53,338 nucleotides of DNA from Rugamonas rubra (GCF_900114705.1 NZ_FOTW01000036.1:1-53338), one strand, 5' to 3'; shown: positions 22,169 to 31,895, counted from the stretch's first letter. Made by a program: numbers and translations. Notes: generated by a model not told the origin, from the letters alone.

Positions 22169-22194
22169 AGGGTCAGACCCTAGGGTCTGACCCT
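22169..22194. repeat. 26-bp perfect palindrome (REP-like)
   Basis: AGGGTCAGACCCT followed directly by its reverse complement AGGGTCTGACCCT, 27 bases after the desulfurase fusion stop. Motifs of the GGGTCAGACCC type recur in intergenic DNA of many proteobacteria and are often linked to REP/RAYT elements. It could also act as a bidirectional structure ending transcription, though it has no U-run. Confidence 0.7.
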
Positions 22195-22396
22195 GGTTCC
22201 GCGCCCGTTGGCGCCGCCGCCGCCCCCCCGTAGCGCCGCGCTTGCCGCGCGCTGTGTACGTCTGCGCACGGTGGTCAGCCGTGCGCCCCGCTACCATGCC
22301 TTGGAACATACTTTCCATCGCGTGGTTCGCGCGCCTGCCTGCCGGCCGGTGCCCGGGCGGCGCCGTCCCCGTCCGGGGGCCGACAGCGAGGTCACT

Positions 22397-25300
22397 TTGA
22401 AACCACTCACCGCATTGCACGCCTGGTGCACCCCAGGCTTCCGCGAGGCGCGCTCCGGCGCCGTCCGCCCCGACGATGACGACGAGCTGCCGCTGCGCGC
22501 CGAGCTGTTCAGCGCGGCGCAGATGGCGGCCCACGGCAAGACCCTGGCCGGCCAGCACACGCTGCGCCGGCCCAGCTTCGCCGGCCGCCGCGACCGCCTG
22601 CTGGCGCGGCTGGCCGAGAACGCCGAGCTGATCGGCGCCACCTGCGTCGAGCTGACCGCCGCCGTGACGGCCGGGCGCCAGGTGACGCCGGCCTCCGAGT
22701 GGCTGCTCGACAACTACTACCTGATCGAGGAGCAGATCCGCACCGCGCGCCGCCACCTGCCCAAGGGCTACAGCCGGCAGCTGCCGCGCTTGGCCGGCGC
22801 CGGTGTCGAGGGCTGCCCGCGCGCCTACAAGCTGGCGCTGGAGATCATCTCGCACGGCGACGGCCGGGTCGACCCGGAGAGCCTGCGCCGCTTCGTCGAC
22901 GCCTACCAGGAGGGCGCCGCCCTCGAGCTGGGCGAGCTGTGGGCCATCCCCATCATGCTGCGCCTGGCGCTGATCGAGAACCTGCGCCGCGTCGCCGCGC
23001 GGGTCGCCGACAACCGCCGCGAGCGCGACCTGGCGGCCGACTGGGCCGAGCGGATGGGCGAGGTGGCCGAGCACAACGCCAGCGGCCTGATCCTGCTGGT
23101 GGCCGACATGGCGCGCTCCGAGCCGCCCGTCACCAGCGCCTTCGTCGCCGAGCTGGCGCGCCGCCTGCAGGGGCAGAGCCAGGCGCTGACGCTGGCGCTG
23201 TCCTGGCTGGGCCACCGCCTGGCCGAGGGCGGCCTGACCATCGAGCAGCAGATCCAGAGCGAGATCCAGCAGCAGGCCGCCGAACAGGTCTCGATCAGCA
23301 ACAGCATCGGCAGCCTGCGCGTGCTCGGCAGCATGGACTGGCAGGAGTTCGTCGAGTCGATGAGCGTGGTCGAGCGCGAGCTGCGCCAGGACCCGGCCGA
23401 GGTGTACCCGCGGATGGACTTCGCCACCCGCGACCAGTACCGCCACGTCGTCGAGCGGCTGGCGCGGCGCTGCCGGCACAGCGAGGCCGAGGTGGCCGCC
23501 GTGGCGCTGCAGCTGGCGCGGCTGCAGGCCGGCGGCGTCGACGCGCGCCACCGCCACGTCGGCCACTACCTGGTCGGCGCCGGCCAGCGCCTGCTGGCGC
23601 GCCAGCTGTGCGTGCGCCTGGCGCCGTGGCCGGCGCTGCAGGCGCGCGCCCGCGCCGCGCCGCTGGCCAGCTACCTGGGCGCGGCCGGCCTGCTGGCGCT
23701 GGCCGTGGCGGCGCCGCTGCTGGCGCGCGCCGCCGCCGACGGCGCCCGCGGCCCGGCGCTGGCCGCGCTGGCGCTGCTGGCGCTGCCGGCCAGCGCCCAG
23801 CTGGCGCTGGCGCTGGTCAACTGGGGCGCCACCCTGCTGACCCGGCCGCACCCGCTGCCGCGCATGGACCTGCGCGGCGGCGTGCCGGCCGGCGCCCGCA
23901 GCCTGGTGGTGGTGCCGACGCTGATCTACAGCGCCGACAACGTCGCCGCGCTGGGCGAGCAGATGGAGGTGCGCTACCTGGCCAACCGCGACCCGCAACT
24001 GCTGTTCTGCCTGCTCACCGACTACGCCGACGCCGCCGCCGAGAGCCAGCCCGGCGACGCCGCGCTGCTGGCCCAGGCCTGCCAGTGCGTGCGCGCGCTC
24101 AACGCCCGCTACGCCGGCGCCGACGCGCCCGGCCCCTTCCTGCTGCTGCACCGGCCGCGCCGCTGGAACGCGCGCGAGGGTGTCTGGATGGGCCACGAGC
24201 GCAAGCGCGGCAAGCTGCTCGAGCTGAACGCCTTCCTGCGCGGCCACGGCGGCGAACGCTTCGCCGCCGTCGAGGGCGAGGCGGCCGTGCTGGCCGCGCT
24301 GGACACGGTCAAGTACGTCATCACGCTCGACACCGACACCCAGCTGCCGCGCGACGCCGCGCGCCAGTTCATCGCCGCCATGGAGCACCCGCTCAACGCC
24401 GCCCGCGTCGACCCCCGGCTGGGCCGGGTGGTCGAGGGCTACGGCATCCTGCAGCCGCGCGTCGCCGCCAGCCTGCCCGGCGAGCGCGCCTCGCGCTACG
24501 AGAAGCTGTGCGGCGGCGAGCCCGGCATCGACCCCTACACGCGCACCGTCTCCGACGTCTACCAGGACGTGTTCTACGAGGGCTCCTTCATCGGCAAGGG
24601 CATCTACGCGGTCGACGTGTTCGAGCAGGTGCTGGCGGCGCGCCTGCCCGACAACCGCATCCTCAGCCACGACCTGATCGAGGGCTGCTACCTGCGCGCC
24701 GGCCTGCTCAGCGACGCCCAGTTGTACGAGGCCTACCCGGCCCGCTACAGCGAGGACGTGGCGCGGCGCCAGCGCTGGATCCGCGGCGACTGGCAACTGC
24801 TGGCCTGGCTGCTGCCGCGCGTGCCGGCCGGCGTCGACGGCGCCGGCCGCGAGGCCAACCCGCTGTCGGCGCTGTCGCGCTGGAAGCTGTTCGACAACCT
24901 GCGCCGCAGCCTGGTGGCGCCGACCCTGCTGGCGCTGCTGCTGCTGGGCTGGGCGCTGCCCGGCCAGGCCTGGTTGTGGAGCGGCGCCGTGCTGGCCGTG
25001 CTGTTCGGCCCCGGCCTGGTGGGCGCCCTGGTCGACCTCGACCGCAAGCCGGCCGAGACGCTGTGGCGCCAGCACCTGGCCGGCTCGCTGCGGCGCAGCG
25101 GCCTGCAACTGGCGCACGCCCTGCTACAGCTGGTGTTCCTGCCCTACGAGGCGGCCTTCAGCCTGGACGCGGCGGCGCGCAGCGCCTGGCGCCTGCTGGT
25201 CAGCCGGCGCCACCTGCTCGAGTGGCGCGCCTCGGCGCTGGCGCGCGCCGCGGACGGCCTGGCCGCCAACTGGCGCGCCATGTGGTGCGCGCCGCTGCTG

Positions 25301-28300
25301 GCGGCCGGCGCCGGCGCCGCGCTGGCGCTGTGGCGGCCGGACGCGCTGGCGGCCGCCGCCGTGTTCCTGCTGGCCTGGCTCGGCTCGCCGCTGGCGGCCT
25401 GGTGGATCAGCCGCCCGGCCGCCGTCGCGCCGGACCAGCTGTCGGCCGAGCAGCACCGCTTCCTGCGCCTGCTGGCGCGGCGCACCTGGGCCTTCTTCGA
25501 GGACCACGTCGGCCCGGCCGACCACTGGCTGCCGCCCGACAACGTGCAGGAGCAGCCGCTGGCCGTGGTGGCGCACCGCACCTCGCCGACCAACATCGGC
25601 CTGGCCCTGCTGGCCAACCTGAGCGCCTACGACTTCGGCTTCGTCGGCGTCGGCGCGCTGCTCGAGCGCAGCGAGCGCACCCTGGCCAGCATGGCCCTGC
25701 TCGAGCGCCACCAGGGCCACCTGTACAACTGGTACGACACGCTGAGCCTGCAGCCGCTGCTGCCGGTCTACATCTCCACCGTCGACAGCGGCAACCTGGC
25801 CGGCCACCTGCTGGTGCTGCGCGCCGGCCTGCTCGACCTGCTCGAGCGGCCGCTGCTCGGCGCCCAGCTGTTCGACGGCCTGGCCGTCACCGCCGCCGTG
25901 CTCGACGAGGCGCTGGCCGCCGCCGCCGAGCCGGGCGCCGGCGCGGGCCCGTGCCCGGGCCCGGGCCTGTCCGTGCCGCCGCCGCTGGCCGCCGCCGCCG
26001 CGCTGCGCCGCCACCTGGCCGCGCCGCCGCCCGCGCCGCTGCCGGCGCTGCACGTCTGGCTGGCGGCTGGCGCCGCGCTGGCCGAGGCGCTGTCGGCCCA
26101 GGTCGAGGTGCTGGGCGAGGCCACGACGCGCGACTGGGCCGCCGCGCTGGCGCGCCAGTGCCGCGCCGCCGAGCAGGAGCTGGCCGAGCTGGCGCCCTGG
26201 TCGAGCCTGCCGGCCGAGGCGGTGTTCGACGCCGCCCTGCTGCGCATGCCGACCCTGCGCGCGCTGGCCGAGCTGCAACCGGCCGCCGCCAGCGCCTCCG
26301 ACCTGGCGCCCGACGAGCGCGCCCGCCAGCAGCAGCTGGCCGAGCTGGTGGCGCTGGGCGGCGCCCGCGCCGCCAGCCGCATCGAGCGCATCGCCGCGCT
26401 GGCCGCGCTGGCCCGCGCCCAGGCGCAGATGGACTACTCCTTCCTGTACAACCCGGCCACCAAGCTGCTGGCGATCGGCTACAGCGTCAGCGAGCGCCGC
26501 CTCGACGCCAGCTGCTACGACCTGCTGGCCTCCGAGGTGCGCCTGGCCAGCTTCGTCGCCATCGCCCAGGGCCAGCTGCCGCAGCAGCACTGGTTCGCGC
26601 TGGGGCGCCAGCTGTGCATGGTCGGCGGCCGCCCGCTGCTGCTGTCGTGGAGCGGCTCGATGTTCGAATACCTGATGCCGCTGCTGGTCATGCCGAGCTA
26701 CCCGAACACCCTGCTGACGCAGACCTACCACGCCGTGCTCGACGCGCAGATCGACTACGGCCGCCAGCGCGGCGTGCCGTGGGGCGTCTCCGAGTCCGGC
26801 TACAACACCGTCGACGCCAGCCTGAACTACCAGTACCGCGCCTTCGGCGTGCCCGGCCTGGGCCTCAAGCGCGGCCTGGCCGACGACCTGGTGGTGGCGC
26901 CCTACGCCTGCATGATGGGGCTGATGGTGCGGCCCGAGGCGGCCTGCCAGAACCTGCAGCGCATGGCCGCGCTGGGCTTCCTCGGCCGCTACGGCTTCTA
27001 CGAGGCGGTCGACTACACCGGCAGCCGCCTGCCGCGCGGCCAGAGCGCCGCCGTGGTGCGCTCCTTCATGGTGCACCACCAGGGCATGGGCCTGCTGGCC
27101 ATCGGCTACCTGCTGCACGAGCGGCCGATGCAGCGCCGCTTCGAGGCCGACGCCGAGCTGCGCGCCACCCTGCTGCTGCTGCAGGAGCGCATCCCGCAGG
27201 CCGGCGCCTTCCACCCGCAGCAGCAGGCCGAGGGCGAGCCGCGCCCGGCCGCCGCCGAGCAGGTCATGCCGCTGCGCGTGCTGACCCAGCCCAACACCGC
27301 GCTGCCCGAGACCCAGCTGCTGTCGAACGGCCGCTACCACGTCATGGTCAGCCACGCCGGCGGCGGCTCGAGCCGCTGGCGCGACCTGGCCGTGACCCGC
27401 TGGCGCGAGGACGGCACGCGCGACAACTGGGGCAGCTTCTGCTACCTGCGCGACGTCGACAGCGGCGCCGTCTGGTCGACCACCTACCAGCCGACCCTGG
27501 CCGCGCCGCGCAAGTACGAGGTGATCTTCTCCGAGGGCCGCGCCGAGTTCCGCCGCGGCGACCACGAGCTCGACCTGCACACCGAGATCGTCGTCTCGCC
27601 GGAGGACGACATCGAGCTGCGCCGCACCCGCGTCACCAACAAGTCGGCGCGCCGCCGCGTCGTCGAGCTGACCAGCTACGCCGAGGTGGTGATGGCGGCG
27701 CCGGCCGCCGACGCCGCCCACCCGGCCTTCGGCAAGCTGTTCGTGCAGACCGAGATCCTGCACCACGAGGGCGCCATCCTGTGCGCGCGCCGGCCGCGCG
27801 GCAAGGACGAGGCGACGCCGACCCTGCTGCACCTGATGACGGTGCACGACGCCGCCGTCGTCGAGCTGTCCTTCGAGACCGACCGCGCCCGCTTCATCGG
27901 CCGCGGCCGCAGCGCCATCGCGCCGCTGGCCATGGCCCAGGCCGGGCCGCTGGGCGGCGGCGCCGGCCCGGTGCTCGACCCGGTGGTGGCGATCCGCTAC
28001 CAGATCACGCTCGAGCCGGACCAGAGCGCCACCGTCGACATCGTCAGCGGCATGACCGACACGCGCGAGGCGGCGCTGCACCTGATCGACAAGTACCAGG
28101 ACCGCCACCTGGCCGACCGCGTCTTCGAGCTGGCCTGGACCCACAGCCAGGTGGTGCTGCGCCAGCTCAACGCCAGCGAGGCCGACGCCCAGCTCTACGC
28201 CCGCCTGGCCAGCACCGTCATCTACCCCAACGCGCTGCTGCGCGCCGAGCCGGCCGTGCTGCAGAGGAACCAGCGCGGCCAGTCCGGCCTGTGGGCCTAC

Positions 28301-31180
28301 GCCATCTCCGGCGACCTGCCGATCGTGCTGCTGCAGATCCGCGACCCGGCCAACATCGAGCTGGCGCGCCAGCTGGTGCAGGCGCACGCCTACTGGCGCC
28401 TGAAGGGCCTGGTGGTCGACCTGGTCATCTGGTACGAGGACCAGGCCGGCTACCGCCAACTGCTGCACGAGCAGATCATGGGCCTGATCGCCTCCGGCAA
28501 CGACGCCCAGGCGATCGACCGGCCGGGCGGCATCTTCGTGCGCCAGGCCGAGCAGATCGCCAACGAGGACCGCGTGCTGCTGCAGTCGGTGGCGCGGGTC
28601 GTCATCAGCGACAGCCGCGGCACGCTGGCCGAGCAGATCAAGCGGCCGGCGGCGCCGGCGCCGCGCCTGCCGCCGCCGCTCGGCGAGGGCCGCGCCGGCT
28701 TCGCCGCGCCGGCCGCCGCCGCGCCGTTCGGCACCGCCGACGGCGCCGGGGCCGGCCCGGCGCCGCTGCTCGACAACGGCATCGGCGGCTTCTCCGCCGA
28801 CGGCGGCGAGTACCTGATCCGCCACGGCGCCGGCCGGCGCACCCCGGCGCCGTGGAGCAACGTGCTGGCCAACGCCCAGTTCGGCTGCGTGGTGTCGGAG
28901 AGCGGCCAGGCCTACACCTGGCACGAGAACGCCCACGAGTTCCGCCTGACGCCCTGGCACAACGACCCGGTGGGCGACGCCAGCGGCGAGGCCTTCTACC
29001 TGCGCGACGAGCACAGCGGCCAGGTCTGGTCGCCCACCGCGCTGCCGGCCGGCGGCGCCGGCGAATACCTGACCCGGCACGGCTTCGGCTACAGCGTGTT
29101 CGAGCACAGCGAGGGCGCCATCGCCAGCGAGCTGACCACCTTCGTCGCGCTCGACGCGGCGCTCAAGTACAGCGTGCTGCGCCTGCGCAACGACGGCAGC
29201 GAGCCGCGCCGCCTGTCCGTCACCGGCTACGTCGAGTGGGTGCTGGGCGACATGCGCAGCAAGTCCGGCATGCACATCGTCACCGAGCGCGAGCCGGCCA
29301 GCGGCGCGCTGTTCGCCCGCAACCCCTACAACACCGAGTTCAGCGGCCGGGTCGCCTTCTTCCACGCCGACGCCGGCCTGGCCGCCGGCGCCAGCTTCAG
29401 CGCCGACCGCGCCGAGTTCATCGGCCGCAACGGCAGCCTGGCCGAGCCGGCCGCGCTGCGCCGCACCCGCCTGTCGGGCCGGCTCGGCGCCGGCCTCGAC
29501 GCCTGCGCCGCGCTGCAGCTGCCCTGCGAGCTGGCGCCCGGCGAGCAGCGCGAGTTCGTCTTCCTGCTCGGCGTCGGCGGCCGCCGCAACGCCGACGCCG
29601 GCAGCCTGGTGCGCCAGCACGGCAACGCCGGCGCCGCCGCCGCCGCGCTGGCCGCCGTGCGCGCCCACTGGGCCGCCACCCTGGGCGCGGTGCGGATCGC
29701 CACGCCCGACCCGGCGCTCGACGTGCTGGCCAACGGCTGGCTGCTGTACCAGACCATCGCCTGCCGGCTGTGGGCGCGCAGCGGCTACTACCAGTCGGGC
29801 GGCGCGTTCGGCTTCCGCGACCAGCTGCAGGACGCCATGGCGGCGCTGCACAGCGCGCCGCAGCTGCTGCGCGAGCACCTGCTGCTGTGCGCCGGCCACC
29901 AGTTCATCGAGGGCGACGCGCAGCACTGGTGGCACCCGCCGTCCGACCGCGGCGTGCGCACCCACTGCTCCGACGACTACCTGTGGCTGCCGCTGGCGGC
30001 CTGCCGCTACGCCGCCGTCACCGGCGACCTGGCGGTGCTCGACGAGACCGCGCCCTACCTGGAGGGGCGCGCCGTCAAGCCCGAGGAGGACTCCTACTAC
30101 GACCTGCCGAGCCGCTCCTCGCGCAGCGAGAGCCTGTACCAGCACTGCGTGCGGGCGATCCGCCACGGCCTGCGCTTCGGCGCCCACGGCCTGCCGCTGA
30201 TCGGCTCCTGCGACTGGAACGACGGCATGGACAAGGTCGGCGAACACGGCAAGGGCGAGAGCGTCTGGCTGGCCTTCTTCCTGGTCGAGGTGCTGCAGCG
30301 CTTCGCCGAACTGGCCGAGCGGCGCCAGGACGGCGTCTTCGCCGCCGAGTGCCGGGTCGAGGCCAAGCGCCTGGCCGGCAGCGTCGAGGCCAACGCCTGG
30401 GACGGCCAGTGGTACCGCCGCGCCTACTTCGACGACGGCACCCCGCTCGGCTCGCACGCCAACGCCGAGTGCCAGATCGACTCGATCTCGCAGAGCTGGG
30501 CGGTGCTGTCGGGCGCCGCCGCGCCGGAGCGGGCGCGCCAGGCGATGGAGCAGGTCGACGCCCGCCTGGTGCGGCGCGAGCACGGCCTGATCCAGCTGCT
30601 CGACCCGCCGTTCGACCGCGCCGAGCCCAACCCCGGCTACATCCGCGGCTACGTGCCGGGGGTGCGCGAGAACGGCGGCCAGTACACCCACGCCGCCATC
30701 TGGACGGTGATGGCCTTCGCCCGCCTGGGCGACGGCGAGCGCGCCTGGCAGCTGCTGCGCATGCTCAACCCGCTGCGCCACGCCGCCGACGCCGAGGGCT
30801 GCGCCCGCTACAAGGTCGAGCCCTACGTGGTGACGGCCGACATCTACGCCGTGCCGCCCCACGTCGGCCGGGGCGGCTGGAGCTGGTACACCGGCTCGGC
30901 CGGCTGGATGTACCGCCTGATCGTCGAGGAGATGCTGGGCCTGACGCGGGCCGGCGAGCGGCTGCGCCTGGCGCCGCACCTGCCGGCCGACTGGGACGGC
31001 TTCGCCATCAGCTACCGCCACGGCGGCGCCGTCTACCGGATCGAGGTGCGCCGCGCCGCGGCCGGCGCGGCCGGCCTGAGCCTGGACGGCGTGGCCCAGC
31101 CGGACGCCAGCTTCGCCCTAGTCGACGACGGCGCCAGCCATGTGGTGGACTTGCAGGTGGCGGCCGCCCCACGCGGCTGA
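22397..31180 (+). CDS. ndvB: Cyclic beta-1,2-glucan synthase (GT84 - glucoamylase-like - GH94)
   Basis: A giant inner-membrane enzyme (about 2927 aa) that builds and cyclises periplasmic beta-1,2-glucan from UDP-glucose. I start it at TTG 22397 with GAGG five bases upstream; the open frame continues to 22208 but codes for low-quality sequence. Order: N-terminal region with membrane segments near residues 425-475; GT84 domain with LDTDTQLPRD (about 643) and RQRWIRGDWQ (about 791); further membrane segments (about 836-1005); glucoamylase-like domain (about 1100-1600); two GH94-type beta domains; and the C-terminal (alpha/alpha)6 phosphorylase barrel with SCDWNDGMDKVG (about 2603), the catalytic-acid motif. 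Almost every third codon base is G or C. No NdvA-type exporter is adjacent. Confidence 0.92.
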   Translation: MKPLTALHAWCTPGFREARSGAVRPDDDDELPLRAELFSAAQMAAHGKTLAGQHTLRRPSFAGRRDRLLARLAENAELIGATCVELTAAVTAGRQVTPASEWLLDNYYLIEEQIRTARRHLPKGYSRQLPRLAGAGVEGCPRAYKLALEIISHGDGRVDPESLRRFVDAYQEGAALELGELWAIPIMLRLALIENLRRVAARVADNRRERDLAADWAERMGEVAEHNASGLILLVADMARSEPPVTSAFVAELARRLQGQSQALTLALSWLGHRLAEGGLTIEQQIQSEIQQQAAEQVSISNSIGSLRVLGSMDWQEFVESMSVVERELRQDPAEVYPRMDFATRDQYRHVVERLARRCRHSEAEVAAVALQLARLQAGGVDARHRHVGHYLVGAGQRLLARQLCVRLAPWPALQARARAAPLASYLGAAGLLALAVAAPLLARAAADGARGPALAALALLALPASAQLALALVNWGATLLTRPHPLPRMDLRGGVPAGARSLVVVPTLIYSADNVAALGEQMEVRYLANRDPQLLFCLLTDYADAAAESQPGDAALLAQACQCVRALNARYAGADAPGPFLLLHRPRRWNAREGVWMGHERKRGKLLELNAFLRGHGGERFAAVEGEAAVLAALDTVKYVITLDTDTQLPRDAARQFIAAMEHPLNAARVDPRLGRVVEGYGILQPRVAASLPGERASRYEKLCGGEPGIDPYTRTVSDVYQDVFYEGSFIGKGIYAVDVFEQVLAARLPDNRILSHDLIEGCYLRAGLLSDAQLYEAYPARYSEDVARRQRWIRGDWQLLAWLLPRVPAGVDGAGREANPLSALSRWKLFDNLRRSLVAPTLLALLLLGWALPGQAWLWSGAVLAVLFGPGLVGALVDLDRKPAETLWRQHLAGSLRRSGLQLAHALLQLVFLPYEAAFSLDAAARSAWRLLVSRRHLLEWRASALARAADGLAANWRAMWCAPLLAAGAGAALALWRPDALAAAAVFLLAWLGSPLAAWWISRPAAVAPDQLSAEQHRFLRLLARRTWAFFEDHVGPADHWLPPDNVQEQPLAVVAHRTSPTNIGLALLANLSAYDFGFVGVGALLERSERTLASMALLERHQGHLYNWYDTLSLQPLLPVYISTVDSGNLAGHLLVLRAGLLDLLERPLLGAQLFDGLAVTAAVLDEALAAAAEPGAGAGPCPGPGLSVPPPLAAAAALRRHLAAPPPAPLPALHVWLAAGAALAEALSAQVEVLGEATTRDWAAALARQCRAAEQELAELAPWSSLPAEAVFDAALLRMPTLRALAELQPAAASASDLAPDERARQQQLAELVALGGARAASRIERIAALAALARAQAQMDYSFLYNPATKLLAIGYSVSERRLDASCYDLLASEVRLASFVAIAQGQLPQQHWFALGRQLCMVGGRPLLLSWSGSMFEYLMPLLVMPSYPNTLLTQTYHAVLDAQIDYGRQRGVPWGVSESGYNTVDASLNYQYRAFGVPGLGLKRGLADDLVVAPYACMMGLMVRPEAACQNLQRMAALGFLGRYGFYEAVDYTGSRLPRGQSAAVVRSFMVHHQGMGLLAIGYLLHERPMQRRFEADAELRATLLLLQERIPQAGAFHPQQQAEGEPRPAAAEQVMPLRVLTQPNTALPETQLLSNGRYHVMVSHAGGGSSRWRDLAVTRWREDGTRDNWGSFCYLRDVDSGAVWSTTYQPTLAAPRKYEVIFSEGRAEFRRGDHELDLHTEIVVSPEDDIELRRTRVTNKSARRRVVELTSYAEVVMAAPAADAAHPAFGKLFVQTEILHHEGAILCARRPRGKDEATPTLLHLMTVHDAAVVELSFETDRARFIGRGRSAIAPLAMAQAGPLGGGAGPVLDPVVAIRYQITLEPDQSATVDIVSGMTDTREAALHLIDKYQDRHLADRVFELAWTHSQVVLRQLNASEADAQLYARLASTVIYPNALLRAEPAVLQRNQRGQSGLWAYAISGDLPIVLLQIRDPANIELARQLVQAHAYWRLKGLVVDLVIWYEDQAGYRQLLHEQIMGLIASGNDAQAIDRPGGIFVRQAEQIANEDRVLLQSVARVVISDSRGTLAEQIKRPAAPAPRLPPPLGEGRAGFAAPAAAAPFGTADGAGAGPAPLLDNGIGGFSADGGEYLIRHGAGRRTPAPWSNVLANAQFGCVVSESGQAYTWHENAHEFRLTPWHNDPVGDASGEAFYLRDEHSGQVWSPTALPAGGAGEYLTRHGFGYSVFEHSEGAIASELTTFVALDAALKYSVLRLRNDGSEPRRLSVTGYVEWVLGDMRSKSGMHIVTEREPASGALFARNPYNTEFSGRVAFFHADAGLAAGASFSADRAEFIGRNGSLAEPAALRRTRLSGRLGAGLDACAALQLPCELAPGEQREFVFLLGVGGRRNADAGSLVRQHGNAGAAAAALAAVRAHWAATLGAVRIATPDPALDVLANGWLLYQTIACRLWARSGYYQSGGAFGFRDQLQDAMAALHSAPQLLREHLLLCAGHQFIEGDAQHWWHPPSDRGVRTHCSDDYLWLPLAACRYAAVTGDLAVLDETAPYLEGRAVKPEEDSYYDLPSRSSRSESLYQHCVRAIRHGLRFGAHGLPLIGSCDWNDGMDKVGEHGKGESVWLAFFLVEVLQRFAELAERRQDGVFAAECRVEAKRLAGSVEANAWDGQWYRRAYFDDGTPLGSHANAECQIDSISQSWAVLSGAAAPERARQAMEQVDARLVRREHGLIQLLDPPFDRAEPNPGYIRGYVPGVRENGGQYTHAAIWTVMAFARLGDGERAWQLLRMLNPLRHAADAEGCARYKVEPYVVTADIYAVPPHVGRGGWSWYTGSAGWMYRLIVEEMLGLTRAGERLRLAPHLPADWDGFAISYRHGGAVYRIEVRRAAAGAAGLSLDGVAQPDASFALVDDGASHVVDLQVAAAPRG

Positions 31181-31193
31181 ACGCGGCGGGCGT

Positions 31194-31224
31194 AAAAAAA
31201 CCGGCGCCGCGTGGGCGGCGCCGG
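31194..31224 (-). terminator. Terminator of the small PEP-CTERM gene (minus strand)
   Basis: CCGGCGCCGC, loop GTGG, GCGGCGCCGG is a perfect 10-bp stem. Read on the minus strand it runs into seven Ts (31194-31200 are A on +). It lies 97 bases beyond the minus-strand stop and may also end the convergent glucan synthase mRNA by its stem alone. Confidence 0.85.
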
Positions 31225-31247
31225 TCCGGCGGAAGAGGCGGGGAAAA

Positions 31248-31299
31248 CGGCGGACGGAAACGGCGGACGGAAACGGCGGATGGAAACGGAGGACGGGAA
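31248..31299. repeat. Four tandem copies of a 13-bp repeat
   Basis: CGGCGGACGGAAA is repeated exactly twice (31248-31273), then with one change (31274-31286) and with two or three changes (31287-31299). It sits between the terminator and the PEP-CTERM stop. The 13-base unit is not a multiple of three, so it is non-coding. Confidence 0.9.
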
Positions 31300-31321
31300 C
31301 GGCAAGGCGCGAACGCGCTTC

Positions 31322-31762
31322 CTACTTGTCGACGCGGATCATGCCCCAGGGCGAGGCGACGTCGCGGCGGCGGCCCGCCAGCAGCAGGATGGCGATGCCG
31401 ACCAGAAACATTGTGTATATCTCCGGCTCGGGGATCGGTTCGGGCGGCGCCGCCGGATGTTGCGTCCGTGGTTGCGCGCGGGCTTGGCCGTCCAGGCCGG
31501 CACGGCTGCCGCCCCGCTGCGCCGGCGCCAGTCGGCCCGGCGGCAGATCGTCCGCCGCTTCGTCCAGACCGGCCCGCATCCCCGCGAAATCGCGCAGATC
31601 GGCCTGTTCCAGGCCGTCGAGCAGGGTGGCCGCCGCCAAGTCGTCGAGCTGGAAGGCGGGCACGGCCGGGGCCGGCGCGGCGACGGCCAGCGGGGTGGCG
31701 CCGGCCAGGCCGCCCAGCCCCAGCGTCAACGCCATGATCGCCAGTTTGATCTGGACACGCAT
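31322..31762 (-). CDS. Small PEP-CTERM sorting domain protein
   Basis: 146 residues. ATG 31762 follows GAGG by seven bases on the minus strand. A signal peptide (about 1-28, MRVQIKLAIMALTLGLGGLAGA) is followed by a short Ala/Asp/Leu-rich and then Pro/Arg/Gln-rich body with no recognisable domain. The C-terminus has IPEPEIYTMFLVGIAILLLAGRRR in two parts: the PEP motif, a membrane stretch and an Arg cluster. The protein is thus an exosortase substrate. Unusually, about 14 residues (RDVASPWGMIRVDK) follow the Arg cluster. A palindrome (31829-31842) and an A/T-rich promoter-like region precede it. Confidence 0.85.
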   Translation of the reverse strand: MRVQIKLAIMALTLGLGGLAGATPLAVAAPAPAVPAFQLDDLAAATLLDGLEQADLRDFAGMRAGLDEAADDLPPGRLAPAQRGGSRAGLDGQARAQPRTQHPAAPPEPIPEPEIYTMFLVGIAILLLAGRRRDVASPWGMIRVDK

Positions 31763-31828
31763 TTACAAACCTCTTTCAAAGATTTCATACTTAACAAAGA
31801 TGATATCTTATCAATTTTTCGAGATCTG

Positions 31829-31842
31829 TGTGCGAACGCACA
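31829..31842. promoter_or_regulatory. Inverted repeat upstream of the small PEP-CTERM gene
   Basis: TGTGCG-AA-CGCACA, 67 bases upstream of the minus-strand ATG. The half-sites resemble CRP-family half-sites, but the spacing (TGTG-N6-CACA) is two bases shorter than a canonical CRP site. A/T-rich DNA with GATAAGATATCATC lies between it and the gene. Confidence 0.4.
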
Positions 31843-31895
31843 TAAGCGGGCAGAAAAATACGCAAATTGGCAAGCTGTGGCGTGCCGGAAACGTC

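Noticed and set aside
25124..31021. 1965-codon antisense open frame
   Set aside because: Low-complexity Gly/Ala/Gln/Val composition and no start signal; a shadow of the glucan synthase.
31248..31299. CRISPR array
   Set aside because: The units are 13 bases and adjoin directly without spacers.
22699..31737. 3012-codon open frame on + in another phase of the glucan synthase gene
   Set aside because: Its translation is Arg/Pro/Ala-rich without domains. It is a by-product of GC3 saturation in the real frame, which has clear GT84 and GH94 motifs.
31829..31842. CRP site upstream of the PEP-CTERM gene
   Set aside because: The half-site spacing is two bases too short for a CRP consensus, so it is kept only as an unnamed inverted repeat.
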